NCBI GenBank assembly: GCA_001972305.1
Contig: BDDD01001460.1
Coordinates: 62,001 to 126,000 of the forward strand
Direction: 5' to 3'
Length of the DNA: 64,000 bases
Origin: Cephalotus follicularis
Lineage: Eukaryota > Streptophyta > Magnoliopsida > Oxalidales > Cephalotaceae
How positions within the stretch are numbered: the first letter of the stretch is position 1; each line of letters begins with the position of its first letter. Both the position numbers and the translations under genes were made by a program. The notes under the pieces are model-generated. The model saw nothing but the letters and a program-made list of their open reading frames with translations. It was not told where the DNA came from and ran no database searches. Positions 10,827 through 21,403 of the stretch are shown piece by piece.

Positions 10827-11042
10827 ATTAAAACTATCAAAACCCATTCAACTCTAGAAGATTTAAAAGAAAATTTTAATTATTTACATATTTGTGTTGA
10901 AAAATTAGATAAAAATTATCAATTTCAACCACATAGAGCTTCAACTTCTAGTATTATGTCTGAAAAAACAAATTATTTTGATACGAAAACTAAATTATCC
11001 GAGATTTCTCGTCTTTTATCCAGACTGGCATTATTACATTAA
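10827..11042 (+). pseudogene. Pararetrovirus mid-polyprotein fragment (extra copy)
   Basis: Repeats 12276-12480, the linker downstream of the movement-protein region. Its order relative to the preceding protease fragment is reversed compared with the main copy, so the two were joined by rearrangement. Confidence 0.8.
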
Positions 11043-11449
11043 CCATGCCCAAAAAACAGAAACCTATTATTAGTTTATTCTCGTTGATACTAATTCCATA
11101 AAAATTAAACTGAAACCATAATTTATTCTCGTTTATCTGTTATTTATCTTTGCTTAAATTGCTATTAGCTTCCGTACCCCAAATGGTATCAGCTTCCGTA
11201 TCCCAAATGGTATCATAGCCAAAAACCCTGGATAGTTTATGGATATTGATTATCATTTAGAGCCAAAGTTTCTAATACGTCTGAGTATGGTGCATCTGTA
11301 CTGGAACGATCCATCTAGTAGGAAGAGAACTGAGGCGATAGGGCAGAAGAGGAGAGTAAGTCCTATTAGATCATCATAACACTCTTAGCGGGTTAGAGGA
11401 TCGAATTATTTTGACGTGGTGAAACTGAAACTTTAAAAATTTAATTAAC
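11043..11449 (+). other. Pararetrovirus 5' region with primer site
   Basis: Non-coding. 11100-11235 matches 27717-27832, the primer-site region at the far end of the viral block. The first ATG that opens the polyprotein frame is at 11450. Confidence 0.7.
11208..11220 (+). promoter_or_regulatory. Pararetrovirus tRNA-Met primer site (mutated)
   Basis: TGGTATCATAGCC, one base from the initiator-Met primer site. A 24-27 bp tandem copy just upstream (TGGTATCAG, 11184-11192) duplicates its first half. The same duplicated arrangement is seen at 27773-27809, so it predates the divergence of the two copies. Confidence 0.7.
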
Positions 11450-13147
11450 ATGAATAAATTATGTAGAGCTATGTCTTTGAGATCATATAGTGGTTTAAAA
11501 AATAGTAATAATTCAAATAAAGATAAAGAATTAGATGAAAGAATAAAACAATGGCAAAATTAGAAACCCCCAAAGATTTCAAACAAAGAAATTTATAAAT
11601 ATAATACATTCAATCCTTTTAATTTTACTAAAAGAATTCAAACAATTGAACAAACTATAAAAATTACTAAAACTCAGCAAAATATCCAATTATTAGATGA
11701 GAAAACCATTAAAGAATTAGCCAAAAACTTTAAATATATTCATTTTGCTCTAGTTCAAGTAACCATTAAACCATTAACAAGACAAGGTTTAAACACTTCC
11801 ATCTTGGCATGTCTCTGAGATACCAGGCATTAAAACTTTGATGATTCCTTAATTGGAGCCATTGAAACAAGTCTATGTAATGGACCTGTCTATTTTGATG
11901 GGTATCCAAATTTAACCATTTCTTTAACAGATAAAAATATTTTAGAAACATTAAAGATTAACATTAAACTCCATGGTTACAATATGTTACCTGGATCTGA
12001 AATTATTGCTATTATTCACCACGTCAATTACAAAGATACTAATTCGATTTGTCCAAAATCGTTAGTAAATTTGTTAAAAGATGAAACAACAATGATGAAA
12101 TATGTCACAAATGATTCAAACATTTTAATCCCACAAAAAATTAAATGGAGTGATATCAATATTCTTGAGGATTGGTCCATACAATCCGATACTATTGCTC
12201 CTAACCAAGAAAATATTGAAAATACTTCTTTACATTCAATAACTCAAAATGAAGAAGGATTAGTAAAAATTAGGTTTGATAAAACTATCAAAACCCATTC
12301 AACTCCAGAAGATTTAAAAGAGAAATTTAATTATTTAAATATTTGTGATGAAAAATTAGATAAAAATTATCAACTTCAACCACATAGAGCTTCAACTTCT
12401 ATTATTAGATCTGGAAAAATAAATTATTTTGATACAAAAACTAAATTATCCGAGATTTCTAGCCACTCAAGTATTTTAAAAGGAATTTATACGCGAGATG
12501 ATTTTCAAAATTCCCAAAATGATTCTCAAGAAATTAATGAACCTATTTCCCCAACATATTCTGATATGAAACCTCATTCTCAGCTTATGACAATTATAAT
12601 TGACGAATCATTTGAAATTAATAAAGACTTAATAAGAAAAGATTTTCTTCAAGAAAAATATTTACGAAAAAGACATAAATTCTTTAAAAAATATTCTGAT
12701 ATTGAACAAAGTGATATTCGAATAGCATGGTATGAGTATATGGTTAAGATAAAGGCTCATGTTATGTTTTTCAATCATTTACCAATTTATAATAACCAAC
12801 AAGAAAATAAAAAATATTTTGAAGAAGAAAAAATCATTAAAAACTCACCAGAGAAAATTATTGATGGAAACACTAACATTAAAATTCACAATTATAAAAA
12901 ACATTTTGAACAAGAAAATTTTTTAGAAAACAATAATATAAATTTAGAAAAAGAAAATAAACATTTTTCTACAGAAGAAATTACTAGTATTCAGGAAATT
13001 TATGAGAATAATGATAATAAATTAGAACAAGTCGCACTAGAAATTCAAAATAATGAAAATCGAACAATTTCTATGATAAATACTGATAAACAAAAAGAAT
13101 CTAGTTTACTAATACAATTAACTGATAAGATTGATGACCTAGAATAA
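11450..13147 (+). pseudogene. Pararetrovirus polyprotein, movement-protein region and linker
   Basis: One frame from the ATG at 11450, broken by stops at 11561 (TAG), 11816 (TGA) and 11831 (TAA), then open to the stop at 13145. The segment 11700-12030 has the look of a 30K-superfamily movement protein (motifs KPLTRQGLNTSI and GPVYFDGYPNL), which would carry the virus through plasmodesmata. Residues after about 12030 form a Lys/Asn/Glu-rich linker with no recognised domain. The frame shifts in an A-run at about 13145 into the frame that continues with the protease. Three stops make this copy non-functional. Confidence 0.75.
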
Positions 13148-13149
13148 AA

Positions 13150-14829
13150 AGAGAATATTTATTAAAATTAAAAGATGTAATATCAGATGAACCAAATAAA
13201 CTTATTACATTAATTAGTCAACTTGACACTTTACAAAAAATATTTCAAAGATTTGATAATCCACTAGTACAAAATATAACTTTACAAGATTTACAAAAAG
13301 AGATCAAAAATACTAAACAAGAATTACAAAATTTTAAACAAAAAACTAAGAAACAATTTACAAATTTAGAACAAATATTATTACAAAAACAGTCGTCTTC
13401 CTCTTCTTCTGATAACGAAATTGAACCAATTAATCCTATTGATCAGGGAGAAACATCGACCAAATTTATCAATTTAATAGAAAAAATAACTTATCAAAAT
13501 TGGCATATTAACATTACCATCACAATACAAGATTCTTTTAAACTTCAAACAATTGCCCTAATAGATTCAGGTGCACAAATGAATTGTATACAAGAAGGAT
13601 TAATTCCAACAAAATATTTTGAAAAAACTAAACAAAAGTTGTCTACTGCAAATGGTGAAAATCTTAGAGTCAAATTCAAAGTTACTGATGTTCATACCTG
13701 TAACGAAGGTATTTGCATTAAACAATCATTTATCCTAGTCAAAGATCTAAACATAGGAATAATCCTAGGTCAACCATTTTTAGAAATTATTAAACCATTT
13801 AAAATAAAAGCCGAAGGAATTACCACAAAAATATTTCAACAAAAAATTCTATTTGCTTTTAATGAAAAACCCATTACTAAAGATATTAATCTTTTAAAAA
13901 CATTTTCTTTATTTAAAGAACATTCTGTAAATTTGATTCATTTACAAAATTCACAAATAAAAGAAAAAATTAACTTATTAAAAAATAACATAATTAACAA
14001 ACTTTGTTCAGATCTTCCCGATGCCTTTTGGCACAGAAAACGACATATGGTGTCCTTACCATATAAAAAAGATTTTACTAAACAAAACATTCCCACTAAA
14101 GAAATACCAATTCAGATGACTTATGAATTAATAGAACATTGTAAAAAAGAAATTCATGAATTATTAAATAAAAAATTGATTAGGCCTAGCAAGTCCTCCT
14201 GGAGCTGTGAAACATTTTATGTTAATAAAAACCCAAAAATTAATCAAGGATTACAAAGATTAGTCATAAATTATAAAACATTAAAAATTATATTTTATAC
14301 TCCATTTAAACGTTACGAGTGGAATGACATCCTATTAAGTTCACAAAATGCCCCTAGAAAAATTCAAAGAATAATGAATGACTTCTTCAACCCATTTTCA
14401 TCCTTTCCAATTAAATACAATAATTTCATTGTCCTAACCAATAAATTAGTATTATCAAGAATAAAATTATATTTGTTTATTTTATATAAACATTATATAC
14501 CCATTCAAAGATCTACTCTATTCACTGAAAAATTTCCAAACGTTATTGTTAATAAAACACAATTACCAATTTCATATTTATTATTTTCTACTATTTATGA
14601 CAATTCAATGTTTCCAAATTCGATAAAAATTAGAAACTTGAAGATTTGGCATTTAAACAATTTTTGCAAAAAATTACATCAGTTTTCAGATCTATTATTA
14701 TATATGCTTAAAACACTTCAAGTCTATTACCAAACTCTAACAAAAAGAGAAAAAAGAATTTTAACTTCTCAACTCCTAAAAGGAGATGAATCAATTGATA
14801 ACAATTTACAAAACATTATATATACTTGA
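13150..14829 (+). pseudogene. Pararetrovirus polyprotein, protease and truncated reverse transcriptase
   Basis: Open from 13150 to the stop at 14829 (about 560 codons), continuing the upstream polyprotein after a frame change; the ATG at 13579 is internal. In order: a predicted coiled coil (13230-13400), a serine-rich stretch, an aspartic protease (Asp-Ser-Gly-Ala at 13564-13575), and the N-terminal part of a caulimovirid reverse transcriptase (14000-14280, with motif RPSKSSWSCETFYVNK). The palm segment between about 14280 and 14305 is deleted in frame. The place where the Tyr-x-Asp-Asp catalytic motif belongs (about 14415-14440) reads Tyr-Asn-Asn. I cannot recognise RNase H afterwards. The enzyme is therefore dead although the frame is open. 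Confidence 0.8.
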
Positions 14830-14960
14830 AAAGGGCCTTATGTACGAAAATATTAAAAATTTTAAGCAAGAAATTTTTTTACATACAAGTCATTTTACCC
14901 ACAATCTTCCAAAACCTTTTTATAATTATATTAACGTCCTCTCTTTTAATTTTACAGAAA

Positions 14961-16114
14961 ATGGAAGGTTTACCATTTGACGATGCAGACTTATATTTCA
15001 TAGAAATGAAAAAAATTATAAACAAAGAAAATTTTTTGTCTCCCACGGAAATAAGACATTTCAGAGAAGAAAGATTCCTTTCTCTTGCAGAATTAAATCA
15101 TTTGAGAGAATATATTCTATCTCCCACTGAGATAGAAATGAAACATTTGAAAAAAGAAAAATATTCGAGAAAAAATATTCTGTCTCCCACTGAGATAGAA
15201 ATAAGAAATTCAAGAGCTTTTTTTTCCCAATTCTATTCTTCGAAAATTAAGAGACTACAATCTCCATGAAATAGTGGAAGAAATTCAAAATAGGAGAAAC
15301 CAAAATCTTTTCAAAAATTTTGAACTTATACAAAACTTTCTTAGAACTATTGCCTCTAATCCCGAATATTTTCAAAAAAATTCTACTAGCCATCTCTCAT
15401 ACTATCTTCCATATGACCAATACAAAAATTGACCAGAATTATTAGACACTTGTCAAAACACCCCAGCAGTTCATTATTCATGTACATGCCATTTGACATA
15501 CACCATTTACACAGCATGTTGGGACCTATCTGGCCCATATGAATATATTTTCCATAACAAATCAATAACTCCACAATTCCTCATGGACCATGGAATGCTC
15601 CAACAAGTATTATTCACTGATCCTAGCCACTTTGATTTATTTGGAAGAAAAAATTCATATGTAGCCATGAACTTCATGATCACAGGATTTCTAGTAGTCC
15701 AAGCAATGATTAAATCTACACCACCTGAATTTATTCACGACATCGAACCAGCCAAACATCTTATACACATCAAAGGCTTTAAAATTCCCCCCCATCTTCT
15801 AAAACTAGATTTATGGGATTGTCCACTTTCCCTGGAAACACAAATTCAACATTGGAGAGCCAAAACAATTGCAGCCAATTGGGATCATTTTTGAACTCCC
15901 ATATCGCACCAAATTAGTCGCAGAAGATCAAATTCAAAAAATCTATTCAAACCAATTTTATGGTGATATTCGTTTCAATATACGAACCAATTTCCTCCCA
16001 CTGATAAAATTCTATGAAGATGACTTAACCCATGATGGAACTCTCTACAAAGAAGATCAAAATTTATGGCCACATTATTTCGCCGAGAACAAAAGAATGA
16101 GGAGAAAATGGTAG
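14961..16114 (+). pseudogene. Pararetrovirus terminal ORF
   Basis: Begins with the ATG at 14961 and runs through three frames: 14961-15269, 15271-15894 (with a stop at about 15429) and 15869-16114, with a frameshift in a T-run near 15890. The N-terminal part has a repeated motif, SPTEIE, three times at about 15040-15200. The middle has W/Y/F-rich sequence with no domain I recognise. By position (last gene before the promoter) it corresponds to the inclusion-body/transactivator gene of caulimovirids, but this is positional inference only. Confidence 0.6.
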
Positions 16115-16281
16115 CCAATCACCAAAAGGAATAAGAAGAAATCAGTACAAATTCGGCAGAAGCGCCAACAGCGTAGCCGCCATTCACTATTTGAAGCACT
16201 CAGCAAACAAAATACTATTCATGAATAATAACTCTACCAGATAAGTTACTATTCATAAATAGTAAACCCACTCAACAAGGC

Positions 16282-16290
16282 TTATATATA
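16282..16290 (+). promoter_or_regulatory. Pararetrovirus TATA box
   Basis: TTATATATA about 170 bp after the terminal ORF, followed about 30 bp later by a pyrimidine-rich stretch (CCTTCCTTGCTCATTC) suitable for a transcript start near 16315. Upstream (16205-16260) are two copies of an ACTATTCAT-based inverted repeat. Placement matches the pregenomic RNA promoter of caulimovirids. Confidence 0.6.
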
Positions 16291-16664
16291 CCAAGCCTTC
16301 CTTGCTCATTCATCAAGCAATTTAGGAAGCAATTTTAGAGGAAAGAAATTTTAGAAGCAATTTTTCCAATGAAGCATTTCATGAAACAATTTTGAAGAAG
16401 CAAGTTATCATTTCCTAAACTTGTTTTCTTATAAGTCTAGTTTCCCTTTCAATTCTTCAACCAATTCTCCAAAATATTAAAACACTTAGAGCCTAAGTGT
16501 AAACACTTGAACCCTCATCCAGTATTGAACTATTGTAAGCATTCCGACATAAGCTCCGGTAACCATTTCAAGTAAGTTTGTATATACTTCAATTCCTATG
16601 TAATCGTTATTTCAAGTAAAGATTTGTACATAGTTTATGCAATCAATTTTCAAGTAAGTATTAT

Positions 16665-16890
16665 TCTACGATTATGATTACTATTCATTCAGTTTACTAT
16701 TCACTATTCATCGAGTTTTCACTATTATGATCACTATTCATTGAGTTTTCACTATTATGATCACTATTCATTGAGTTTGCTATTCATTATTCATTGAGTT
16801 TTCACTATTATGATCACTATGCATTGAGTTTACTATTCACTATTCATTGAGTTTTCACTATTGTGATCACTATTCATTGAATTTATTATT
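16665..16890 (+). repeat. ACTATTCA tandem array in viral leader
   Basis: Four to five units of 40-60 bp of the form 'gatcactattcattgag' plus 'ttttcactattat'. The octamer ACTATTCA occurs about ten times here and three times upstream of the TATA box (about 16188, 16213, 16248). Confidence 0.85.
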
Positions 16891-16914
16891 ATTAACTAAA
16901 TTAACTTATCAATC

Positions 16915-17041
16915 GATATGATCGGTATAACCGTCTGACAGTATGGAAAAGTTAATTAAGTATTTCATTACAGTAATTTATTTTATTTTGTTTGAGACCC
17001 ATCTATAAGGACGGTTGTACCGCCTGACAGAGTGATGGTTT
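16915..17041 (+). ncRNA. Viral leader hairpin modules 1 and 2
   Basis: Module 1 holds the stem CGGT-ATA-ACCG (16923-16933). Module 2 holds CGGT-TGT-ACCG (17012-17022). Both are followed by CTGACAG. They continue as modules 3 and 4 at 27371-27545 across the element E insertion. This is predicted structure in the viral leader RNA, not a separate gene. Confidence 0.6.
17037..17041. repeat. Left target duplication of element E (GGTTT)
   Basis: GGTTT precedes the LTR start at 17042 and is repeated at 27371-27375 after the LTR end. Removing the element and one copy restores a continuous viral leader. Confidence 0.95.
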
Positions 17042-17205
17042 TGTAATAACCGCAAATTCAATTCGTGTACATTGTAATAATTATTAATAAAATGTGCACT
17101 CATTTGAATTTAATGTCCCATTTATTATAATTTGTGGTTGGTAATTGCTTGGGATGAATGGAGATGCGTTTTGGTGAAAATCCAAATCAAAGAAACCCTA
17201 AAACA

Positions 17206-17345
17206 GCCTTGACAGCCGACTACCACAAGGGGGAAGTCGACTGCCTGGTTTGTGAAGGGGCAGCCGACTGTCACAGGGGAGCAGTCAACTGCCTGATGCG
17301 TGTTGTGGACAGTCGACTAGCCAATGCATCCAGTCGACTGGATCG
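17206..17345 (+). repeat. TCGA-palindrome cluster 1, element E 5' LTR
   Basis: Six copies of CAGTCGACTG or its transition variants (CAGCCGACTG, CAGTCAACTG) at +165 to +304. The 3' LTR carries the same cluster at 24736-24875 with no change inside a motif. Confidence 0.85.
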
Positions 17346-18390
17346 GCCCATAATAGGTGTCTGTGCATGCCTGTTAAACTGAATCATGGGGGCTTTGCAT
17401 GAAAGGACAGGTGTTGGAAGGCGACACAAGCTGCCAGAGCATGCAAAAGGCATACTTGCATGCCTTCTATTCTCTGCAAGGATTGCAGACCTGCCACCTG
17501 CAAATTGAAAAGAGAAAAGGGGTAAGAAAACAAATGCATGTGAATGAGAGAAGAAGGGGAGAGAGGCTGGTAATGAAGCCTGGCGTTTCCAAAGTCTCAA
17601 AGCCTTATATTCAACTGTCCATGGGCTGAATGTGGGTGTTAGAAACCACTGAATTGAGGAGAATTGCTGGATAATTGTAGGAGCTTGCTTGTTGATGGTT
17701 TAGAGCTCAAAAAGGGAACTTGGAAGCTTGGACTCCTCCTGGTAAGTTCAAAATCGAACGCCCTGTTGTTGTTGTAATCTGTCAGTAAGGTATCTAGGAG
17801 AATATTTAATCCCTGTTAACATGGTTAAGGTTAACAACCTTCTAGAATTGAATGGGATTGATATGGAATGTAGCACTTTGGTTCAAGAAAAAAGGATGAT
17901 TAATCTCTAAATTGGATAGTAAGTTGTTGTTAGTTGCCATGATAAGCTACTGATTCCCTTATGGATAAACATACACATCTTCTGTCCACACGTTTATGAG
18001 ACAATGAATTGATGCAGATTGACACAAGTGCATAAGATGTGGTAAAAGGGAGTTAATATGAAGCTTAATGAACTAATGACTAAACTACTGTTGATTGGAA
18101 TTGTTATAAGTGTTTACTGAAACTACTGATACTGATGCATGTGTCCATAAACATGCATACATAGATTGAACCTGCTAGAATTGAATGATTGTTGTGGAAA
18201 AGGCTTGGAAACTTTAAAGAGAAAGATCAAATCCAATTGATCTTGGGATAGCGATTTGAGGTAGGGGTAGTGATATGTTATGGAAGATATTTATGCATGA
18301 CATGTATGTTATTTTCTGTATGATTGCATGTGTGAAGTTCGACATGGAATTGCATACAAACTGCTACTGCCTGCACTTTCTGGGCAGAGG

Positions 18391-18506
18391 AAGTCGACTG
18401 TTCATAATTACAGTCGACTATCCAACCTATCCAGTCGACTGCCAAGACAAAGCAGTCGACTACTCAACCAAAGCAGTCGACTATTCTTGAGGGCAGTCGA
18501 CTATTC
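18391..18506 (+). repeat. TCGA-palindrome cluster 2, element E 5' LTR
   Basis: Six GTCGAC cores in 116 bp, mostly as GCAGTCGACTATTC, spaced about 18-25 bp. The cluster lies inside the putative leader intron. Confidence 0.85.
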
Positions 18507-19842
18507 TGGGTAGAAATTGTATAACATTGATTGAATTGCTACTGTTTGGTACTGTTATTGAATTGTATATGCTACCACCATATAGTATATACTGTTCGAT
18601 GTTATTTAACATCGCTACTACCTATATTGCAACGATCAAACGAACTATGTGTTATATGCACAATTCATGGTTTAAACACCATTTTCAAATGGAAACTATT
18701 ATTTATAAGAACTACTGATTTGTGATATTGTTACTGTATATGCTACTTCATAATAGTATATACCAATGACTGTTATAACGTACTGTTTTCATATTCTAAT
18801 GATCAAATCAACTATGTGCTATAAGCACAATACATGAGATTATCTATCATTTTCAATTGAACACTTATTGCTAAAAAGGAACTACTGATTTTCCTCCTAT
18901 ATGAGAGGTACTTACTGTTTTGTTTCCTTATCTGGAAACCACTACTGTACTGATATCGTTTTCCTCACATGAGATGTACGATCACCGAAATGATATATGT
19001 TTCTAAAGAAAACACTTGATATTGCATATTATTGTATATGTAATATTACTATTGAATTGTACTGATTGAATTGATTGTCTATGTTACTGCCGTAGTTAGT
19101 GATAGAGGATATCACTGATTATGGATGCGATCCTGGGTGCCAGGAGTTGGCCAGAGTATCACCCAAACTATCTGCCATTGCAGAACTTACTGCTAAACTA
19201 CCTGCCAACGCCGGTAGTAAACGTTACCTGTTCTATCATCCTCGGTGTATAGGGTGATAGTTAGGTGGTGCACAGTTGGTGCTAGGAGTTAGCGATATGT
19301 GACACCCAACCACTGAATGAATTGATTGTATCCTTGTGCGGTATTATTGTATATGAACTGTTTATGGCCACTTGGCTTGATTGCTTACATATATTGGAAC
19401 GTTCAAATGTTATTTTATAAACTGTCATACATGTTGCATTCATATATTCCTTAGCATTCATTATCTTCCTACTTAGCCAAGTGAGGACAACGGCTAACCC
19501 TTACAATTACAGATTGAGTGAAGACGTGGGAGTTGCTGCTGAAGCTTGGAGAGCTTCTTTTGTCATCTTAAGGTTGTTATTTCTTTTGTTGTGTACTGTA
19601 ATTGTAACGAACGAATCATACCTCGTTTATGTTGTTTTTCCTTATGTTAAGGATAATATTTGACTTGTACCCACACGTAGTATGGGATGTGTGCGGACGT
19701 CTTGTATTATGTTCCGGCTTATTGACTGCTTCCGCATATTGTTTTATATCTGTTGAATGAAATGCTGGAATGTATGTTTAATACTGATATCACATATATG
19801 CTTGTCTTATGGTATGGAACCGAATAACGGGGTGAGACAGCA

Positions 19843-19854
19843 TGGTATCAGAGC
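19843..19854 (+). promoter_or_regulatory. tRNA-Met primer binding site of element E
   Basis: TGGTATCAGAGC, three bases after the 5' LTR end. Confidence 0.95.
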
Positions 19855-19942
19855 ATATTCCATATATGCTAGCTGGGATAAGTTTCTCGAAAATTAGTGA
19901 AATGTTTCCTAATGATTTTTGTCATTCCATATAGGAAACTAA

Positions 19943-20884
19943 ATGGACCCAAGAAGAGGACGAAGGGGAAGGCGTAGAGCCGAAGAAGGTGTCAACGCAC
20001 CGCCAGTACCTGGAAATGTTCCGCAAATGAATGAAGGAGTGAATGTTCCTCCAGTCCATGATGAGAGAAGTAATTTTGACAACCTAGCTGATATTTTTCG
20101 ACAGCAGATGCAAGCGAATGCAGCAAACATGGAACAAATCCGACAAATGTACGAGGCTAACCGGGCATATCAGCAAGCACCGGATGCTTGTCATGCAGGT
20201 GGATTTGGCCGAGATCTGGAGCGTTTCATGCAACAGAATCCTCTGACCTTTAATGGCGAGCTGAATGCTACTGCTGCTGAGCGGTGGATTAGAGATCTGG
20301 AGAAGATATTTACTGCTCTGGACTGTACAGATGAGCAGAAGCTCAGTTTTGCTGTATACCGCTTGTGGGGCGAAGCTACGTACTGGTGGGAGAGGACAGA
20401 AGCGAAATGGGAAGCCCGTAGACTTAACAGAACTTGGGATAGATTACAGTCTGAGTTTCTGGATGCTTATGTACCGCAGATAGAGTGTGACAGATGAGAG
20501 ACAGAGCCAATGGAGTTACGTCAAGGAGACATGACGGTAGCTCAGTACCAGACCAGATTTGTGGATCTGGCCAGACACACGCCTTATCTTGTGGAGGGAG
20601 AGTCACGGATGATCCGGAGGTTCCTAAAAGGCCTTCGAATAGATATGAGATCCAAATTGTTGATGTTGCAGCTGACCTCTTTTGTTGAAGTTGCTGAGAG
20701 GGCGATGATTCTTGAAGAAGATGCTAATAAGAGAAGGGCAGAACGGACTCGTACTAATCAATCGAGGGCCGTACAGTCACAGGGGCAGGGAAGCAATAAT
20801 CCTTCTAAGTCAAACAAGTCTGATAACAGAGGGCAAGGTGGTTCTCGACGCACACGATCAAGGACACCTGGCCTAAACAGTTAG
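19943..20884 (+). pseudogene. gag: Element E gag
   Basis: Starts at the ATG at 19943 (MDPRRGRRGRRRAEEG), about 90 bp after the primer site. The basic N terminus is followed by the retrotransposon Gag domain (WIRDLEKIFTALDC, then EATYWWERTEAKW at 20284-20410; ELRQGDMTVAQYQTRFVDLA at 20513-20572). Two in-frame stops break it: TGA at 20495-20497, where family members have a charged residue, and TAG at 20882-20884. The TGA is consistent with CpG decay of an arginine codon. Translation continues in the same frame into two zinc knuckles. Gag would assemble the particle and package the RNA. Confidence 0.9.
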
Positions 20885-21403
20885 CAGAATGCAAGTGGAT
20901 GTACTTTTTGCGGTCGTCAGAATCATGATGAGACTGAATGCTGGAAGAAGATGGGGAAGTGTTTGAGATGTGGCTCACAAGATCACATGCGGAGTAAATG
21001 CCCGATGATGAGGGATCATGCACGCAGCCAACAGGGGAGTGCTGGTGCTAGTGCTAGTGTTGCGGCAGCTCAACCGCGGATGGACACCGGAAAGGGGATC
21101 ATGAAAGGTAGGGTATACACCTTATCTAAAGATGATGTGCCAGAATCTACTACTGTTGTGGGAGGTACCATTTACATATCTGGCATAATAGCTCATGTGT
21201 TGATTGATCCTGGTGCGACGCATTCATTTATTGCATCTAGTTTTGCTCGCAAGTTACATGGTGTTACTTCTAGACTACCATATGTTTTGGAGGTGAGTAC
21301 CCCTACGGATACTTGTCTTTTATCTGATACTGTTCTAAAGGATTGTGAAATAGTAGTAGCTGGGATTGAATTGTCCGCTGACTTGATAGTGTTACCTATC
21401 TGA
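20885..21403 (+). pseudogene. pol: Element E zinc knuckles and protease
   Basis: Same frame as gag. Two intact CCHC knuckles (C-x2-C-x4-H-x4-C) lie at about 20903-20945 and 20963-21002. The aspartic protease follows with Asp-Pro-Gly-Ala-Thr-His-Ser-Phe at 21206-21229. This is a DPGA variant of the DSGA/DTGA active site seen in related elements, and I cannot say whether it would be active. A TGA at 21401 interrupts the segment just before GMDWL, which closes the protease region. Confidence 0.85.

Larger units (their letters stand above)
10437..17041 (+). mobile_element. Endogenous pararetrovirus (Caulimoviridae-like), left part
   Basis: AT-rich block clearly different in composition from its neighbours. 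In order: a duplicated protease fragment, a duplicated mid-polyprotein fragment, a primer-site region, a polyprotein with movement-protein, protease and reverse-transcriptase regions, a terminal ORF, a TATA promoter and part of a long leader. The leader continues at 27371 beyond gypsy element E. The arrangement (polyprotein, last ORF, intergenic promoter and leader, tRNA-Met site) matches a caulimovirid. I see no CCHC capsid knuckle, so the capsid gene is absent or elsewhere. Genus is uncertain: the polyprotein lacks a visible capsid, which would suit a solendovirus- or petuvirus-like lineage, but only a phylogeny could decide. Confidence 0.85.
17042..19839 (+). repeat. Element E 5' LTR
   Basis: Starts TGTAATAACC and ends GGGGTGAGACA. 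It holds two clusters of CAGTCGACTG palindromes (17206-17345, 18391-18506), a weak TATA-like CCTTATATTC near 17602, a donor-like CTG|GTAAGT at 17742 and a hairpin TTAGCC/GGCTAA (19473-19497) 15 bases before an acceptor-like ATTACAG (19512). Confidence 0.95.

Noticed and set aside
16282-17041. Leader region as a gypsy LTR fragment
   Set aside because: It has no LTR termini, and removing element E with one GGTTT joins it to the viral primer-site region.
17158-17629. Open frames in both strands repeated at 24688-25159
   Set aside because: They lie in the two LTRs of element E and have no domain; conservation reflects LTR identity.
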